A stretch of 64,000 nucleotides of DNA from Bradyrhizobium sp. Gha (GCF_900113735.1 NZ_FOQM01000019.1:62001-126000), one strand, 5' to 3'; positions 45,337-54,364 are shown, counted from the stretch's first letter. Made by a program: numbers and translations. The notes: generated by a model not told the origin, from the letters alone.

Positions 45337-45356
45337 AATTAGTTATATCCTATAAT
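45337..45356. promoter_or_regulatory. AT-rich promoter/operator region of pcaHG
   Basis: AATTAGTTATAT (45337-45348) and the imperfect dyad TTATATCCTATAA (45343-45355) overlap a TATAAT hexamer (45351-45356), about 55 nt before the pcaH start. No clear -35 is seen. The left part is the reverse complement, with one change, of ATATAACTCATT upstream of the ABC gene at 33923. A regulator is likely, but neither PcaQ nor PcaR sites are matched. Confidence 0.4.
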
Positions 45357-45410
45357 GATTGGCGCAAATGCGGTCCGGTTGGCCCAGAATGGCCGGGGAG
45401 GAGTTCGCCA

Positions 45411-46112
45411 ATGACATTCATCTATCCCATAGGCAGCAACAAGGCCCATCCGCTGCCGCTGTCGCCCGAGTACAAGAGCTCGATCAAGCGCGCGCCGAGC
45501 AAGCCGTTGATCCCGATGCGCCACACGCTCTCGGAACTGACCGGCCCGGTCTATGGCCACGAGACCGTGCGCGAAGGCGACAGCGACCTCACCACCCAGC
45601 ACAAGGGCGAACCGCTCGGCGAGCGCATCATCGTGCACGGCCATGTCCGCGACGAGGACGGCCGCGGTGTTCCGGATTCTCTGGTGGAGATCTGGCAGGC
45701 CAATGCCTGCGGCCGCTATGTCCATGTCCGCGACCAGCATCCGGCGCCGCTCGATCCCAACTTCACCGGCGCGGGCCGCACGTTAAGCGATGCATCAGGC
45801 TATTACCGCTTCGTCAGCATCAAGCCGGGCGCCTATCCCTGGGGCAATCACCACAATGCCTGGCGCCCTGCCCATATCCACCTCTCGGTGTTCGGCCATT
45901 CCTTTGTCAGCCGCCTGGTGACGCAGATGTATTTCCCTGGAGATCCGCTGTTCCCGTTCGATCCGATCTTCAATTCGGTGCCGGACGAGAAGGCGCGGAT
46001 GCGCATGGTCTCGTCGTTCGACCTGGAGAACACCAAGCCCGAATGGGCGCTGTGCTATCGCTTCGACATCGTGCTGCGCGGCAAGAACGCCACCCCCATG
46101 GAGAACCACTAA
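45411..46112 (+). CDS. pcaH: Protocatechuate 3,4-dioxygenase beta subunit
   Basis: Catalytic subunit of 233 residues that, with PcaG, cleaves protocatechuate to beta-carboxy-cis,cis-muconate. The iron ligands are here: Tyr in NACGRYVH and Tyr, His, His in GAYPWGNHHNAWRPAHIHLSV. GGGGAGGAG precedes the ATG. It is followed after 1 nt by pcaG, so the subunits are made together. Cytoplasmic. Confidence 0.96.
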   Translation: MTFIYPIGSNKAHPLPLSPEYKSSIKRAPSKPLIPMRHTLSELTGPVYGHETVREGDSDLTTQHKGEPLGERIIVHGHVRDEDGRGVPDSLVEIWQANACGRYVHVRDQHPAPLDPNFTGAGRTLSDASGYYRFVSIKPGAYPWGNHHNAWRPAHIHLSVFGHSFVSRLVTQMYFPGDPLFPFDPIFNSVPDEKARMRMVSSFDLENTKPEWALCYRFDIVLRGKNATPMENH

Positions 46113-46113
46113 C

Positions 46114-46716
46114 GTGCAGGATTCTGTGAAGCCCGACGGCATCACGCCGTCGCAGACCGTGGGCCCATTCTTCAAATACGGCCTGACGCCGACCGGCGAA
46201 TATTCCTGGAACGACGCCTTCACCAACTCGACGCTGACCTCAGACGTCTCCGGCGACCGCGTTCGTATCGAGGGCCGGGTGCTCGACGGCGACGGCGCCA
46301 CGGTGCCCGACGCCATGCTGGAGATCTGGCAGGCGGACGCGCAGGGCCGCTACGCCGATCCGCAGGACAAGCGCGCGCTGCCGAACGCCAGCTTCCGCGG
46401 CTTCGCCCGCTGCGGCACCGACAAGGACGGCAATTATTCCTTCGACACCATCAAGCCGGGCGTCGTGCCCGATCCTGACGGCAAGCCGCAGGCGCCGCAC
46501 ATCGTTCTGGCCGTGTTCGCGCGCGGCATGCTGCGGCATCTCTATACCCGCATCTATTTCAGCGACGAGGCCGGCAACGCCGCCGATCCCGTGCTGGCGC
46601 TGGTTCCGGCCGATCGCCGCGCCACGCTGACGGCGGTGCGCGAGACCGGCAAGGCCGTCTACAAGCTCGACCTGTGCTTGCAGGGTGACAACGAGACGGT
46701 GTTCTTCGATATGTGA
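46114..46716 (+). CDS. pcaG: Protocatechuate 3,4-dioxygenase alpha subunit
   Basis: Structural subunit of 200 residues forming the alpha-beta unit with PcaH. GITPSQTVGPFFKYGLTP is the usual N-terminus, and EIWQADAQGRYADP and APHIVLAVFARGMLRHLYTRIYF match the subunit fold; the iron ligands of PcaH are missing, as expected. The GTG start at 46114 follows GGAG placed within the end of pcaH, indicating translational coupling. Confidence 0.95.
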   Translation: MQDSVKPDGITPSQTVGPFFKYGLTPTGEYSWNDAFTNSTLTSDVSGDRVRIEGRVLDGDGATVPDAMLEIWQADAQGRYADPQDKRALPNASFRGFARCGTDKDGNYSFDTIKPGVVPDPDGKPQAPHIVLAVFARGMLRHLYTRIYFSDEAGNAADPVLALVPADRRATLTAVRETGKAVYKLDLCLQGDNETVFFDM

Positions 46717-46721
46717 CGCGC

Positions 46722-46842
46722 TGTCCCGGCGAAAGCCGGGCCGCAGCAGTCATTGTTGCGCGAGGTGGTCATGGCCTGCCTTCGCCAAACCGTTGCTGCG
46801 GTGATGGGGGCCCGGATCTGCGCTTCGCTTGTCCGGGACGAC
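46722..46842. repeat. Intergenic palindromic sequence (TGTCCCGGCGAAAGCCGGG type)
   Basis: TGTCCCGGC (46722-46730) is the left arm of a local hairpin with GCCGGG (46735-46740), and TTGTCCGGGACGACAA (46829-46844) gives another inverted segment. It occupies the 193-nt gap between pcaG and the phosphotransferase gene; nothing else is seen there. Confidence 0.5.
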
Positions 46843-46909
46843 AAACGGAGGGTGTAGCGCTTCGCTGGGTGATCGTGCAGAATGTGCGCGGCACCGGGGG
46901 GCGCGACTC

Positions 46910-47971
46910 ATGACATCCTCACAATTGCCGGCGGTCGCTGAGCCCGGTTACCTGACGGCTGCGCTGCGCAAGGCCGGCGCGCTGGACGCGGGCGCGGTGC
47001 GCGAGGTGAAGGTGCTGCATGAGCGCGACACCGTGGTCTCGCATATCACCAGGCTTGGCCTGCGCTATGTCGGGGAGTCCGCCGGTTCGCCGCAGACCCT
47101 GATTTTGAAAATGGCGCATGCTGGCTTCGCTGGGACGCTTGCGGATCGCGGCGAGCACGAAGTCGCCTTTTACACGAAGCTCGCGCCGCACATGCCGCCG
47201 GGATTCATGCCGCGCTGCTTCGACGGGCATTTCAATGCGGAAAGCGGGAAATGGCATCTCCTGCTCGAAGACCTCACCGACAGTCATGAACTCGCGACTG
47301 TCCCGACGGTGCCACCGTCGCGAGATCAGTCGATGGCCATCGTCACGGCGTTGGCGCGCATGCATGCGGCATGGTGGAATCATCCTCGCCTCGGCGAGAC
47401 CGTCGGCACCTGGGCCAGCGCCGAGGACAGCGCGGGGCATTTGGAGACCTTCGCCGGACATTACGATCGCTTCGCCGACGAGCTCGGCGATCGCTTGAGT
47501 GAGGAACGGCGCATCCTTTATCGTCGTCTCATCGAGCAGTCCGCACGGCTGTCGCAGCGCTATCATTCGCACCGTCACCTCAGCATTGTCCATGGCGACG
47601 CGCATACCTGGAATTTCCTGCTGCCGCGCGCGGACGTCGCCGACACCGTGCGTATCTTCGATTTCGACCTCTGGGGCATCAATGTGCCCACCCACGACCT
47701 CGCTTACATGATGGCGATCCAATGGTATCCGGAGCGCCGGCAGGCGCTCGAGCGGACGCTGCTCAATCGCTACCATGAGACGCTGCTCGCACATGGCGTG
47801 GCCGGCTACACGCGCGGCGCGCTCGATCAGGATTACCGCTGGTCGGTGCTCTGGCACATCACCAAGCCGGTCTGGCAATGGGCCATCAACATCCCGCCGG
47901 GGATCTGGTGGAACAATCTGGAGCGGGTGATGATGGCGGTCGAGGATTTGGGGTGCGAGGAGTTGCTGTAG
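46910..47971 (+). CDS. Phosphotransferase of the aminoglycoside/choline kinase superfamily
   Basis: A 353-residue kinase-fold protein of the APH/DUF1679-like (ecdysteroid kinase-like) group. The Brenner motif is VHGDAHTWNFLL (catalytic Asp in HGD) and the metal site is FDFDLWG. The nucleotide-binding Lys is in LILKMAHAGF. The ATG at 46910 lies downstream of GGGGGGC; a longer frame starts in the repeat. Its substrate is unknown. It lies 193 nt after pcaG on the same strand but the repeat between them makes co-transcription doubtful. Confidence 0.82.
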   Translation: MTSSQLPAVAEPGYLTAALRKAGALDAGAVREVKVLHERDTVVSHITRLGLRYVGESAGSPQTLILKMAHAGFAGTLADRGEHEVAFYTKLAPHMPPGFMPRCFDGHFNAESGKWHLLLEDLTDSHELATVPTVPPSRDQSMAIVTALARMHAAWWNHPRLGETVGTWASAEDSAGHLETFAGHYDRFADELGDRLSEERRILYRRLIEQSARLSQRYHSHRHLSIVHGDAHTWNFLLPRADVADTVRIFDFDLWGINVPTHDLAYMMAIQWYPERRQALERTLLNRYHETLLAHGVAGYTRGALDQDYRWSVLWHITKPVWQWAINIPPGIWWNNLERVMMAVEDLGCEELL

Positions 47972-48016
47972 CAACACAATGGAGATGAGGCGCGCCGGCC
48001 TCCCGAAGTCTCCGCA

Positions 48017-48040
48017 TCGTCCCGGCGAAGGCCGGGACGA
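48017..48040. terminator. Hairpin between convergent phosphotransferase and emrB genes
   Basis: TCGTCCCGGC (48017-48026) and GCCGGGACGA (48031-48040) form a perfect 10-bp stem with a GAAG loop between convergent stops. It lacks a T-run, so termination strength is uncertain. Confidence 0.55.
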
Positions 48041-48064
48041 CGAGTTTGTGGCAGGCAATAGCCC

Positions 48065-49621
48065 TTACTCCATCACCGCATGTTCCGGCCCCGCCGCCTG
48101 CTTGCGTAAGGACGCCTTGGTCGAGCCGATCATCAGCGCCAGGGGGATGGTGCAGAGGATGAAGAACATCACGAGCTGGTAGTCGTGCGCAAACGCGATG
48201 ATCTGCGACTGGATGCTGACCATGCGGTCGGCCATGGCGCGGCCGGCATCGGTGGAGAGGTCGATCATGCTCCGCACGTTCGGCATCTGCAGCGCATGGT
48301 TGAACGGGTTGATGTACTCCGAGAGGATCGCATAGGTCCTGCGCGTGCCCTGCGTCAGCTGGGCGATGACGATCGAGATGCCGACCGAGCTGGCGACGTT
48401 ACGCATCAGCGTCAGCATCGAGGTGCCGTCGGTGCGCAGATGGTTGGGCAGCGTCAGGAACGCCACGGTCGAGAGCGGAACGAAGACGAGTCCGAAGCCA
48501 AAGCCCTGGATCACGCTGACGATGACGATCTCCGGCACCTGGGTCTGATCGGTCCAGCCGGTCATCTGGAACAGGGAGGCGGCGGTCAGCGTCAGGCCGC
48601 AGATGATCAGCGTACGCGCCTCGATGTAGCGCATGATGCGGCCGACCATCATCATGGCGAAGAAAGTGCCGAAGCCGCGGCTCGCAAGCAGGCCGCCGGC
48701 GGTCATGATGGGATAGCCTATGACGTTTTGAAGGTAAGGCGAGGCCAGCGCCATGGTCGAGTACAGCACCAGGCCCATCACCGTCATGAAAATGCAGCCG
48801 GTCAGGAAGTTGCGATCCCGAAACAGCGCGAACTGGATGAAGGGCCGCGAGGTCGTGAAGGAGTGCGCGAAGAAGTAATAGAAGGCGATACCCGAGACGA
48901 TGAACTCGGTCACGATCTCGGCCGACTCGAACCAGTCGAGTTGCTCGCCGCGGTCGAGCGCGAGTTGAAGCGCGCCGATCGCAATCGCCAGCGCGCCAAA
49001 GCCGAACCAGTCGAACCTCAGGCTGAGATTCTTGTCGGTCTCGTCCATGAAGATGCCGAGCCCGAGCACGGTGACGACGCCGAACGGCAAATTGACGAAG
49101 AACACCCAGTGCCAGGAATAAGTCTCGGTCAGCCAGGCGCCGAGTGAAGGCCCCATGATCGGCCCCATCATCACGCCCATGCCCCAGATCGACATCGCCG
49201 TGGCGCGTTCCTGGAGCGTGTAATAGTCGAGCATGACGGACTGCGACAGCGGTACCAGCGCCGCGCCGAACACGCCTTGCAGCAGGCGGAACAGCACCAT
49301 CTGGTTGATGTCCTGCGCCAACCCGCACAGCACGGATGAGAGTGTAAAGCCGGCCGCGCAGATGATGAAGATGCGCTTGCGGCCGAAGCGGTTGGAGATC
49401 CAGCCCACCGGCGCCGTCATGATCGCGGCGGCGACGATGTAGGAGGTCAGCACCCAGTTGATCTGGTCCTGCGAGGCTGACAGCGTGCCCTGCATGTAGG
49501 GCAGCGCGACGTTGGCGATGGTCGTGTCCAGCGCCTGCATGATGGTTGCCGTCATGGCGCAGATCGTCACCATGTTCCGGCGCAGGCCGGGGACCATCAG
49601 GCTGGCATTGGGACCGGACAT
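48065..49621 (-). CDS. emrB: MFS multidrug exporter, EmrB type (DHA2)
   Basis: Inner-membrane proton antiporter of 518 residues with about 14 membrane segments. ALDTTIANVALPYMQGTL is the DHA2 signature near the N-terminus, WISNRFGRKRIF the motif A loop, and GPSLGAWLTE motif C. It begins 4 nt after the adaptor gene emrA, and its ribosome site AGGAC lies within emrA. With EmrA and an outer-membrane channel it should export drugs, phenolics or fatty-acid-like compounds. The channel is not encoded nearby. A longer frame (to 49714) overlaps emrA and is not used. Confidence 0.92.
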   Translation of the reverse strand: MSGPNASLMVPGLRRNMVTICAMTATIMQALDTTIANVALPYMQGTLSASQDQINWVLTSYIVAAAIMTAPVGWISNRFGRKRIFIICAAGFTLSSVLCGLAQDINQMVLFRLLQGVFGAALVPLSQSVMLDYYTLQERATAMSIWGMGVMMGPIMGPSLGAWLTETYSWHWVFFVNLPFGVVTVLGLGIFMDETDKNLSLRFDWFGFGALAIAIGALQLALDRGEQLDWFESAEIVTEFIVSGIAFYYFFAHSFTTSRPFIQFALFRDRNFLTGCIFMTVMGLVLYSTMALASPYLQNVIGYPIMTAGGLLASRGFGTFFAMMMVGRIMRYIEARTLIICGLTLTAASLFQMTGWTDQTQVPEIVIVSVIQGFGFGLVFVPLSTVAFLTLPNHLRTDGTSMLTLMRNVASSVGISIVIAQLTQGTRRTYAILSEYINPFNHALQMPNVRSMIDLSTDAGRAMADRMVSIQSQIIAFAHDYQLVMFFILCTIPLALMIGSTKASLRKQAAGPEHAVME

Positions 49622-49625
49622 CGGA

Positions 49626-50795
49626 TCAGTCCTGGTCTTTGTCTTGGCTTGCGCTCGCCGACAGGCCGAGCAGGCCGGCGAGCGAGCGCCGATGGCCGGT
49701 ATCGATGGTGGCATAGACGCTCATGCCGGCCTTCAGCTTCTCCACGTATTTGTCGCTCTCGTCGAAATAGATGCGGATCGGCACGCGCTGCACCACCTTG
49801 ACGAAATTGCCGGTGGCGTTCTGCGGCGGCAGGATCGCGAATTGCGCGCCGGTACCGGGCGAGAGCGAACCGATCTTGCCCTTGAAGACGTGGTTCGGGA
49901 ACGCGTCGACCTCGAGGGTGACAGGCTGTCCCACGGTGACGTAGGTGAGATCGCTCTCCTTCGGATTGGCATCGACCCAGGGATGGGCGACGTCGATGAT
50001 GGAAAACACCGGCGTGCCGGCGGTGACGAAGCGGCCGAGCTGGATCTGGTCCACCTGGGTCGCAACGCCATCCATCGACGCCCGCACCACGGCATGGTCG
50101 AGGTTGCGCTGGGCATTCTCGAGCTTGGACTTGGCCTGGGCGTATGCCGGGAATTTTTCCAGGGGCAGGTCAGGATCGCCGAGCAGCTGGGTCTTGGCGG
50201 TCGAGATCTGCTGCTTGACGTATTGTGCGATCGAGCCCGACGTGACCAGCGCGTTCGAGGCGTTGTCGAGATCGAGCTGGGAGCCGTAATTGTTCTTGAC
50301 CAGCGCCTGCTTGCGCTCGACGTCGCGCTGCTTCAGGTCGACGCCCTTCTGGGCGAGATCGAGCATGTCGCCATAGATCTTGATGTTGGCGACGAGATTG
50401 TCATAGGTCGACTTGGCCTGCATCAGCTGGGCCTTCGCCTCGTCCACGGCGAGCTGGAACGGGACCGGGTCGATGTCGAACAGCTCGTCGCCCTGCTTGA
50501 CGAGCTGGCCCTCCTTCACGACGACCTTTACGATCTTGCCCGATATGTCGGGCGTCACCAGCACCTTCTGCGCGCCGACATAGGCGTCGTCGGTGCCGAC
50601 ATAGCGGCCGCCATTGAGATAGAAGGTCAGGCCTGCGATCAGGGCCACGATCGGCAGCACCACCATCAGCAAAAAGCGGCGATAACGGCGCAGGCCGGCG
50701 ACGAAGCGACGGCGCGGATCGGTTCCGGCCTTCTTGCTGGGCTTGCCGCTGTCGATTTTTTGCTCGGGCTGGAATTTGAGGACTTGTTCAGCCAT
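49626..50795 (-). CDS. emrA: Periplasmic adaptor (HlyD/EmrA family)
   Basis: Membrane-fusion protein of 389 residues that links EmrB to an outer-membrane channel. A cytoplasmic basic tail (1-40) and one membrane helix (about 40-60) are followed by the biotinyl-like domain (VGAQKVLVTPDISGKIVKVVVKEGQLVKQGD), a coiled hairpin (about 120-230) and the beta-barrel half. AAGGAG precedes ATG 50795. The start overlaps the stop of the marR gene by 8 nt, so the three genes are one operon. Confidence 0.93.
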   Translation of the reverse strand: MAEQVLKFQPEQKIDSGKPSKKAGTDPRRRFVAGLRRYRRFLLMVVLPIVALIAGLTFYLNGGRYVGTDDAYVGAQKVLVTPDISGKIVKVVVKEGQLVKQGDELFDIDPVPFQLAVDEAKAQLMQAKSTYDNLVANIKIYGDMLDLAQKGVDLKQRDVERKQALVKNNYGSQLDLDNASNALVTSGSIAQYVKQQISTAKTQLLGDPDLPLEKFPAYAQAKSKLENAQRNLDHAVVRASMDGVATQVDQIQLGRFVTAGTPVFSIIDVAHPWVDANPKESDLTYVTVGQPVTLEVDAFPNHVFKGKIGSLSPGTGAQFAILPPQNATGNFVKVVQRVPIRIYFDESDKYVEKLKAGMSVYATIDTGHRRSLAGLLGLSASASQDKDQD

Positions 50796-51270
50796 AGCGC
50801 TGCTCCTTGCGTGCTTGTTCCGCGCCTGATGTCTGGATCGCGGTTCGCACGTTTTCTTTGATGGTTTCGAGTTGGGTGAGGAGACGATGGGCATCCGCCG
50901 GGCTGATCCCGTCGAGGGCGTTGGCGGTCAGCTCGGATTTGAGGCCGCTCATCTTGCCAAGCAGCGCCCGGCCGGCCTTCTTCAGGTAGAGGCGCTTGAC
51001 CCGGCGGTCGGTGGCGTCGTTGCGACGCTCGATCCAGTCGCTATCGCAGAGCTTGTCGATCAGCCGCGTCAGCGTGATCGGCTGCATCTCCAGCAATTCG
51101 GCGAGTTCCGACTGCTTCATGCCCTCGCTGCGCTCGACCTTGGCCAGCACAGCCCATTGCGCGCGGGTGATGCCGAAGCGCGAGGCCTCCTTGTCGGCAT
51201 AGACGCGCAAAAGGCGGTAGAGCTCGCCGAGGGTGAACAGGAAGTTCTGGTCGACAGACCCGCGGGTCAT
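50788..51270 (-). CDS. MarR family transcriptional regulator
   Basis: Winged-helix repressor of 160 residues, first gene of the efflux operon. LGITRAQWAVLAKVE-like sequence and the DNA-binding helix MKQSELAELLEMQPITLTRLIDKL are typical, followed by the wing RRNDATDRRVKRLYL. The ATG at 51270 has GGAG upstream; the TTG five codons earlier is weaker. Likely relieves repression when a phenolic or similar ligand binds; operator candidates lie at 51271-51313. Confidence 0.92.
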   Translation of the reverse strand: MTRGSVDQNFLFTLGELYRLLRVYADKEASRFGITRAQWAVLAKVERSEGMKQSELAELLEMQPITLTRLIDKLCDSDWIERRNDATDRRVKRLYLKKAGRALLGKMSGLKSELTANALDGISPADAHRLLTQLETIKENVRTAIQTSGAEQARKEQRYG

Positions 51271-51313
51271 AAGCTTGGTCTCCAATAAGCTTGGATATAA
51301 TAAGCAAGCTTAT
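51271..51313. promoter_or_regulatory. Operator/promoter region of the marR-emrAB operon
   Basis: Three copies of AAGCTT lie at 51271-51276, 51287-51292 and 51306-51311. The last is part of ATAAGC-AA-GCTTAT (51300-51313), a 6-bp dyad with a 2-nt spacer, and the stretch between is AT-rich, with TATTAT on the minus strand as a possible -10. This suits autorepression by MarR. Confidence 0.6.
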
Positions 51314-51426
51314 GATTATTTCATGGCGGGTAGATGCGATGCTGTCCCGCGGCAAAAGCATGGCTGACCGCCGTCGTGGCGGTCGTGCTTTGGGTTCCCC
51401 CACCGAAATGCTAGAACGCGGGTCGA

Positions 51427-51921
51427 ATGACCCTCGCAAAGCCGGTATTTCCGACGCCCGACCACGATCACGGCCGCTGCACCGCGGACGCGCTGGCGCA
51501 TGCGGAGGCGGTTTGCGACGCTCGCGCGCAGAAATTCACGCCGATCCGCCGCCAGGTGCTGGGCGCGCTGCTCTCCAGCCATCGCCCGCTCGGCGCCTAT
51601 GAGGTGATCGACGAATTGGCCAAGTCGATGCCGCGGCCGGCGCCCATCACCGTCTATCGCGCGCTCGATTTCTTGATGGCGAACGGCCTCGTGCACCGCA
51701 TCGAAAGCCGCAACGCCTATCTCGCCTGCGCTGCCCACGACCACGACGCGACCTCGGCGGTGGCGTTCCTGATCTGCGAGCGCTGCGGCCTCGTCGGCGA
51801 AATCCCGTCGGCATCCTTTGCCGGGGATCTCAACGCCGCGGCGCGCGCCTCGGGCTTTGCACCAAAGCTGTCCGTGGTGGAGATCACGGGCGTCTGCACC
51901 CATTGTCGGAAAGCATCTTGA
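51427..51921 (+). CDS. Fur family regulator, Zur-like
   Basis: Metal-responsive repressor of 164 residues. The winged helix runs FTPIRRQVLGALLSSHRPLGAYEVIDEL, with RPAPITVYRALDFL as the recognition helix. Structural zinc sites CERCG and CTHC and a HDHD stretch mark it; the His-rich N-terminus (DHDHGRC) is typical of Zur in Rhizobiales. The start ATG at 51427 has a poor ribosome site. It is divergent from the marR operon and 36 nt upstream of the DMT permease. Zinc, rather than iron (Irr), is preferred because no haem motif is present. Confidence 0.82.
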   Translation: MTLAKPVFPTPDHDHGRCTADALAHAEAVCDARAQKFTPIRRQVLGALLSSHRPLGAYEVIDELAKSMPRPAPITVYRALDFLMANGLVHRIESRNAYLACAAHDHDATSAVAFLICERCGLVGEIPSASFAGDLNAAARASGFAPKLSVVEITGVCTHCRKAS

Positions 51922-51956
51922 AGCAACAACGGCGCAAAGCCGGGACTCAGGAAGAC

Positions 51957-52910
51957 ATGTCCCCACCTCAAGCCATTCCGTCTGCCGCGCGCCCGCTGAG
52001 TGCCGGCGCCATCGCCCTGATGCTCATGCTATGTCTGACCTGGGGCTTCAACCAGATTGCGGTGAAGCTGGTGTTGCCGGATATCCCGCCGATGCTGCAG
52101 GCGATGATCCGCTCGACGGTCGCGTTGCCGGTGCTGTTCCTCATCGGTACATTTCGGGGCGTCAAATTCTTCGAGAATGACGGCACGTGGAAGCCGGGCC
52201 TGATCGCCGGGGTGATGTTCGGCGTCGAGTTCGTGCTGATCTTCCAGGGCCTGCGCCTGACCACGGCCTCGCGCGGGGTCGTGTTCCTCTACACCGCGCC
52301 CTTCTTCGTCGCGCTCGGCTCTTACCAGATGCTCGGCGAGCGCCTTGGCAGCACGCAATGGTTGGGACTGGCCGTGAGCTTTGCCGGCGTCGCGCTCGCG
52401 ATCGGCGTCCCGCAGGCCAATGTCGATTCCCATGTGCTGCTCGGCGATCTCATGATCGTCGGCGGTGCATCGCTGTGGGCCGCGACCACGCTGGTCGCCA
52501 AGGGCACGCGGTTGCGCTTCGCCGCGCCGGAGAAGGCGCTCGGCTATCAGGTCGCAACCTCGATCCCGATCCTCGGCACTGCTGCCTTGTTATCAGGGGA
52601 AACCATCACCCACACCCCGTCGCCGCTGTCGTTCGCCTTGATGGCCTTCCAGGCCATCTGGGTGGTCGGAACCACGTTCACGCTTTGGTTCGCGCTGGTG
52701 AAGGCCTATTCGGCCAGCAAATTGTCGGCTTTTACCTTCATCACCCCTTTGTTTGGCGTGGTGGGTAGCTATTTCATCATGCACGACACCCTGAGTCTGG
52801 CCTTTGGGGCGGCAGCCGTCCTTGTAATTGCTGGGCTTTTTCTGGTTAACCGTCCGAGCCAAACCGCGGCGGCGCCTGTTGATGCATTGCTGAACGTCAC
52901 CAAAACCTGA
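51957..52910 (+). CDS. DMT-superfamily (EamA) transporter
   Basis: Inner-membrane permease of 317 residues with ten helices as two EamA repeats (ALMLMLCLTWGFNQIAVKLV in the first; MIVGGASLWAATTLVAKG in the second). Members export amino acids or metabolites. AGGAAGAC precedes ATG 51957. It follows the Zur-like gene by 35 nt and may be co-transcribed. The substrate is unknown; a link to metals is not implied. Confidence 0.85.
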   Translation: MSPPQAIPSAARPLSAGAIALMLMLCLTWGFNQIAVKLVLPDIPPMLQAMIRSTVALPVLFLIGTFRGVKFFENDGTWKPGLIAGVMFGVEFVLIFQGLRLTTASRGVVFLYTAPFFVALGSYQMLGERLGSTQWLGLAVSFAGVALAIGVPQANVDSHVLLGDLMIVGGASLWAATTLVAKGTRLRFAAPEKALGYQVATSIPILGTAALLSGETITHTPSPLSFALMAFQAIWVVGTTFTLWFALVKAYSASKLSAFTFITPLFGVVGSYFIMHDTLSLAFGAAAVLVIAGLFLVNRPSQTAAAPVDALLNVTKT

Positions 52911-52922
52911 TATTTGGACGCC

Positions 52923-54206
52923 ATGAACAAGCTCGAAAACACCATCGATTCCGATCTCGCAGGCCCTGCGCCGCGTCACCGGACCACCCAGGTCAAGGTC
53001 GGCAACGTCACCGTGGGCGGCGGCGCGCCGATCGTCGTCCAGTCGATGACCAATACCGACACCGCCGACATCGACGGCACCATCGCCCAGGTCGCAGCGC
53101 TCGCGCGCGCCGGCTCCGAAATGGTCCGCATCACTGTGGATCGCGAGGAGGCGGCGGCCGCCGTCCCGCACATCCGTGACGGTCTCGCCAAGCGTGGCAT
53201 CACCACGCCGCTGATCGGCGACTTCCACTATATCGGCCACAAGCTGCTCGCGGCCTATCCGGCCTGCGCCGAAGCGCTGGCGAAGTACCGCATCAATCCC
53301 GGCAATGTCGGCTTCAAGGACAAGCGCGACACCCAGTTCGCCGACATCATCGAGATCGCGAACAAGAACGGCAAGCCGGTGCGCATCGGCGCCAATTGGG
53401 GCTCGCTCGACCAGGAACTGCTGACCAAGCTGATGGACGAGAACGCCGCCTCCGCCAATCCGCGCGACGTGCGCGCGGTAACGCGCGAGGCGATGGTGCA
53501 GTCGGCGCTGCTGTCGGCCGCGCGCGCCGAAGAGCTCGGCATGCCCAAGGATCGCATCATCCTCTCGGCGAAAGTCTCGGCGGTGCAGGATCTGATCGCG
53601 GTCTATCAGGATCTCGCTGCGCGTTCCGACTACGCCATCCATCTCGGCCTCACCGAAGCCGGCATGGGCTCGAAGGGCATCGTGGCGTCCTCGGCCGCGC
53701 TCGGAATTCTGCTTCAGCAGGGCATCGGCGACACCATCCGCATCTCGCTGACGCCGGAGCCCGGCGGCGACCGCACCCGCGAGGTGCAGGTCGGCCAGGA
53801 GCTCTTGCAGACCATGGGCTTCCGCACCTTCGTGCCGCTGGTTGCGGCGTGCCCCGGTTGCGGCCGCACCACCTCGACCACGTTCCAGGAGCTGGCCCGC
53901 TCGATCCAGGATTTCATCCGCGACGAGATGCCGAACTGGAAGAGCAAATATCCTGGTGTCGAAGAGCTCAACGTCGCGGTGATGGGCTGCATCGTCAACG
54001 GTCCCGGCGAATCCAAGCACGCCAATATCGGCATCTCCTTGCCAGGCACCGGCGAAGCGCCGGCTGCGCCTGTCTTCGTCGACGGCAAGAAGTTCCGCAC
54101 GCTGCGCGGCCCGACCATCTCGGCCGACTTCAAGGCGCTGGTGATCGATTACATCGACCAGCGCTACGGCCAGGGTGCCAAGGCGCCGGTGACTGCGGCG
54201 GAGTAG
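52923..54206 (+). CDS. ispG: 4-hydroxy-3-methylbut-2-enyl diphosphate synthase (flavodoxin)
   Basis: Iron-sulfur enzyme of the MEP isoprenoid pathway, 427 residues, converting MEcPP to HMBPP. The TIM barrel has [21 protein letters not shown] and, at the end, the [4Fe-4S] cysteines in [10 protein letters not shown] and [15 protein letters not shown] 52923 is preferred over the TTG three codons upstream. Product feeds the prenyl synthase encoded at 61564 in the same window. Confidence 0.96.
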   Translation: MNKLENTIDSDLAGPAPRHRTTQVKVGNVTVGGGAPIVVQSMTNTDTADIDGTIAQVAALARAGSEMVRITVDREEAAAAVPHIRDGLAKRGITTPLIGDFHYIGHKLLAAYPACAEALAKYRINPGNVGFKDKRDTQFADIIEIANKNGKPVRIGANWGSLDQELLTKLMDENAASANPRDVRAVTREAMVQSALLSAARAEELGMPKDRIILSAKVSAVQDLIAVYQDLAARSDYAIHLGLTEAGMGSKGIVASSAALGILLQQGIGDTIRISLTPEPGGDRTREVQVGQELLQTMGFRTFVPLVAACPGCGRTTSTTFQELARSIQDFIRDEMPNWKSKYPGVEELNVAVMGCIVNGPGESKHANIGISLPGTGEAPAAPVFVDGKKFRTLRGPTISADFKALVIDYIDQRYGQGAKAPVTAAE

Positions 54207-54224
54207 GCGTCGTTCAACATCGAA

Positions 54225-54310
54225 ATCGTAGCGAAGCGTAATCCGCCCTTTTCGTTGCGCGAGGGAAGTGGCGGGTTACGCTTCGCTGACCCGCCCTACA
54301 TGGCTACGAT
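54225..54310. repeat. Intergenic palindrome (ATCGTAGC arms, GCGGGTTACGC core)
   Basis: Outer arms ATCGTAGC (54225-54232) and GCTACGAT (54303-54310) are perfect. Inner arms GCGAAGCGTAATCCGCC and GGCGGGTTACGCTTCGC (54231-54247 and 54270-54286) match but for one wobble. The core CGGGTTACGC is related to the GTAGGGTGGGTTA hairpins at 7852 and 18618. Confidence 0.7.
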
Positions 54311-54364
54311 CCCTCCCAATCCGAGCTCAGGGACGCGCGTGACGGTGAAGGGGGAAGGGCCGGT

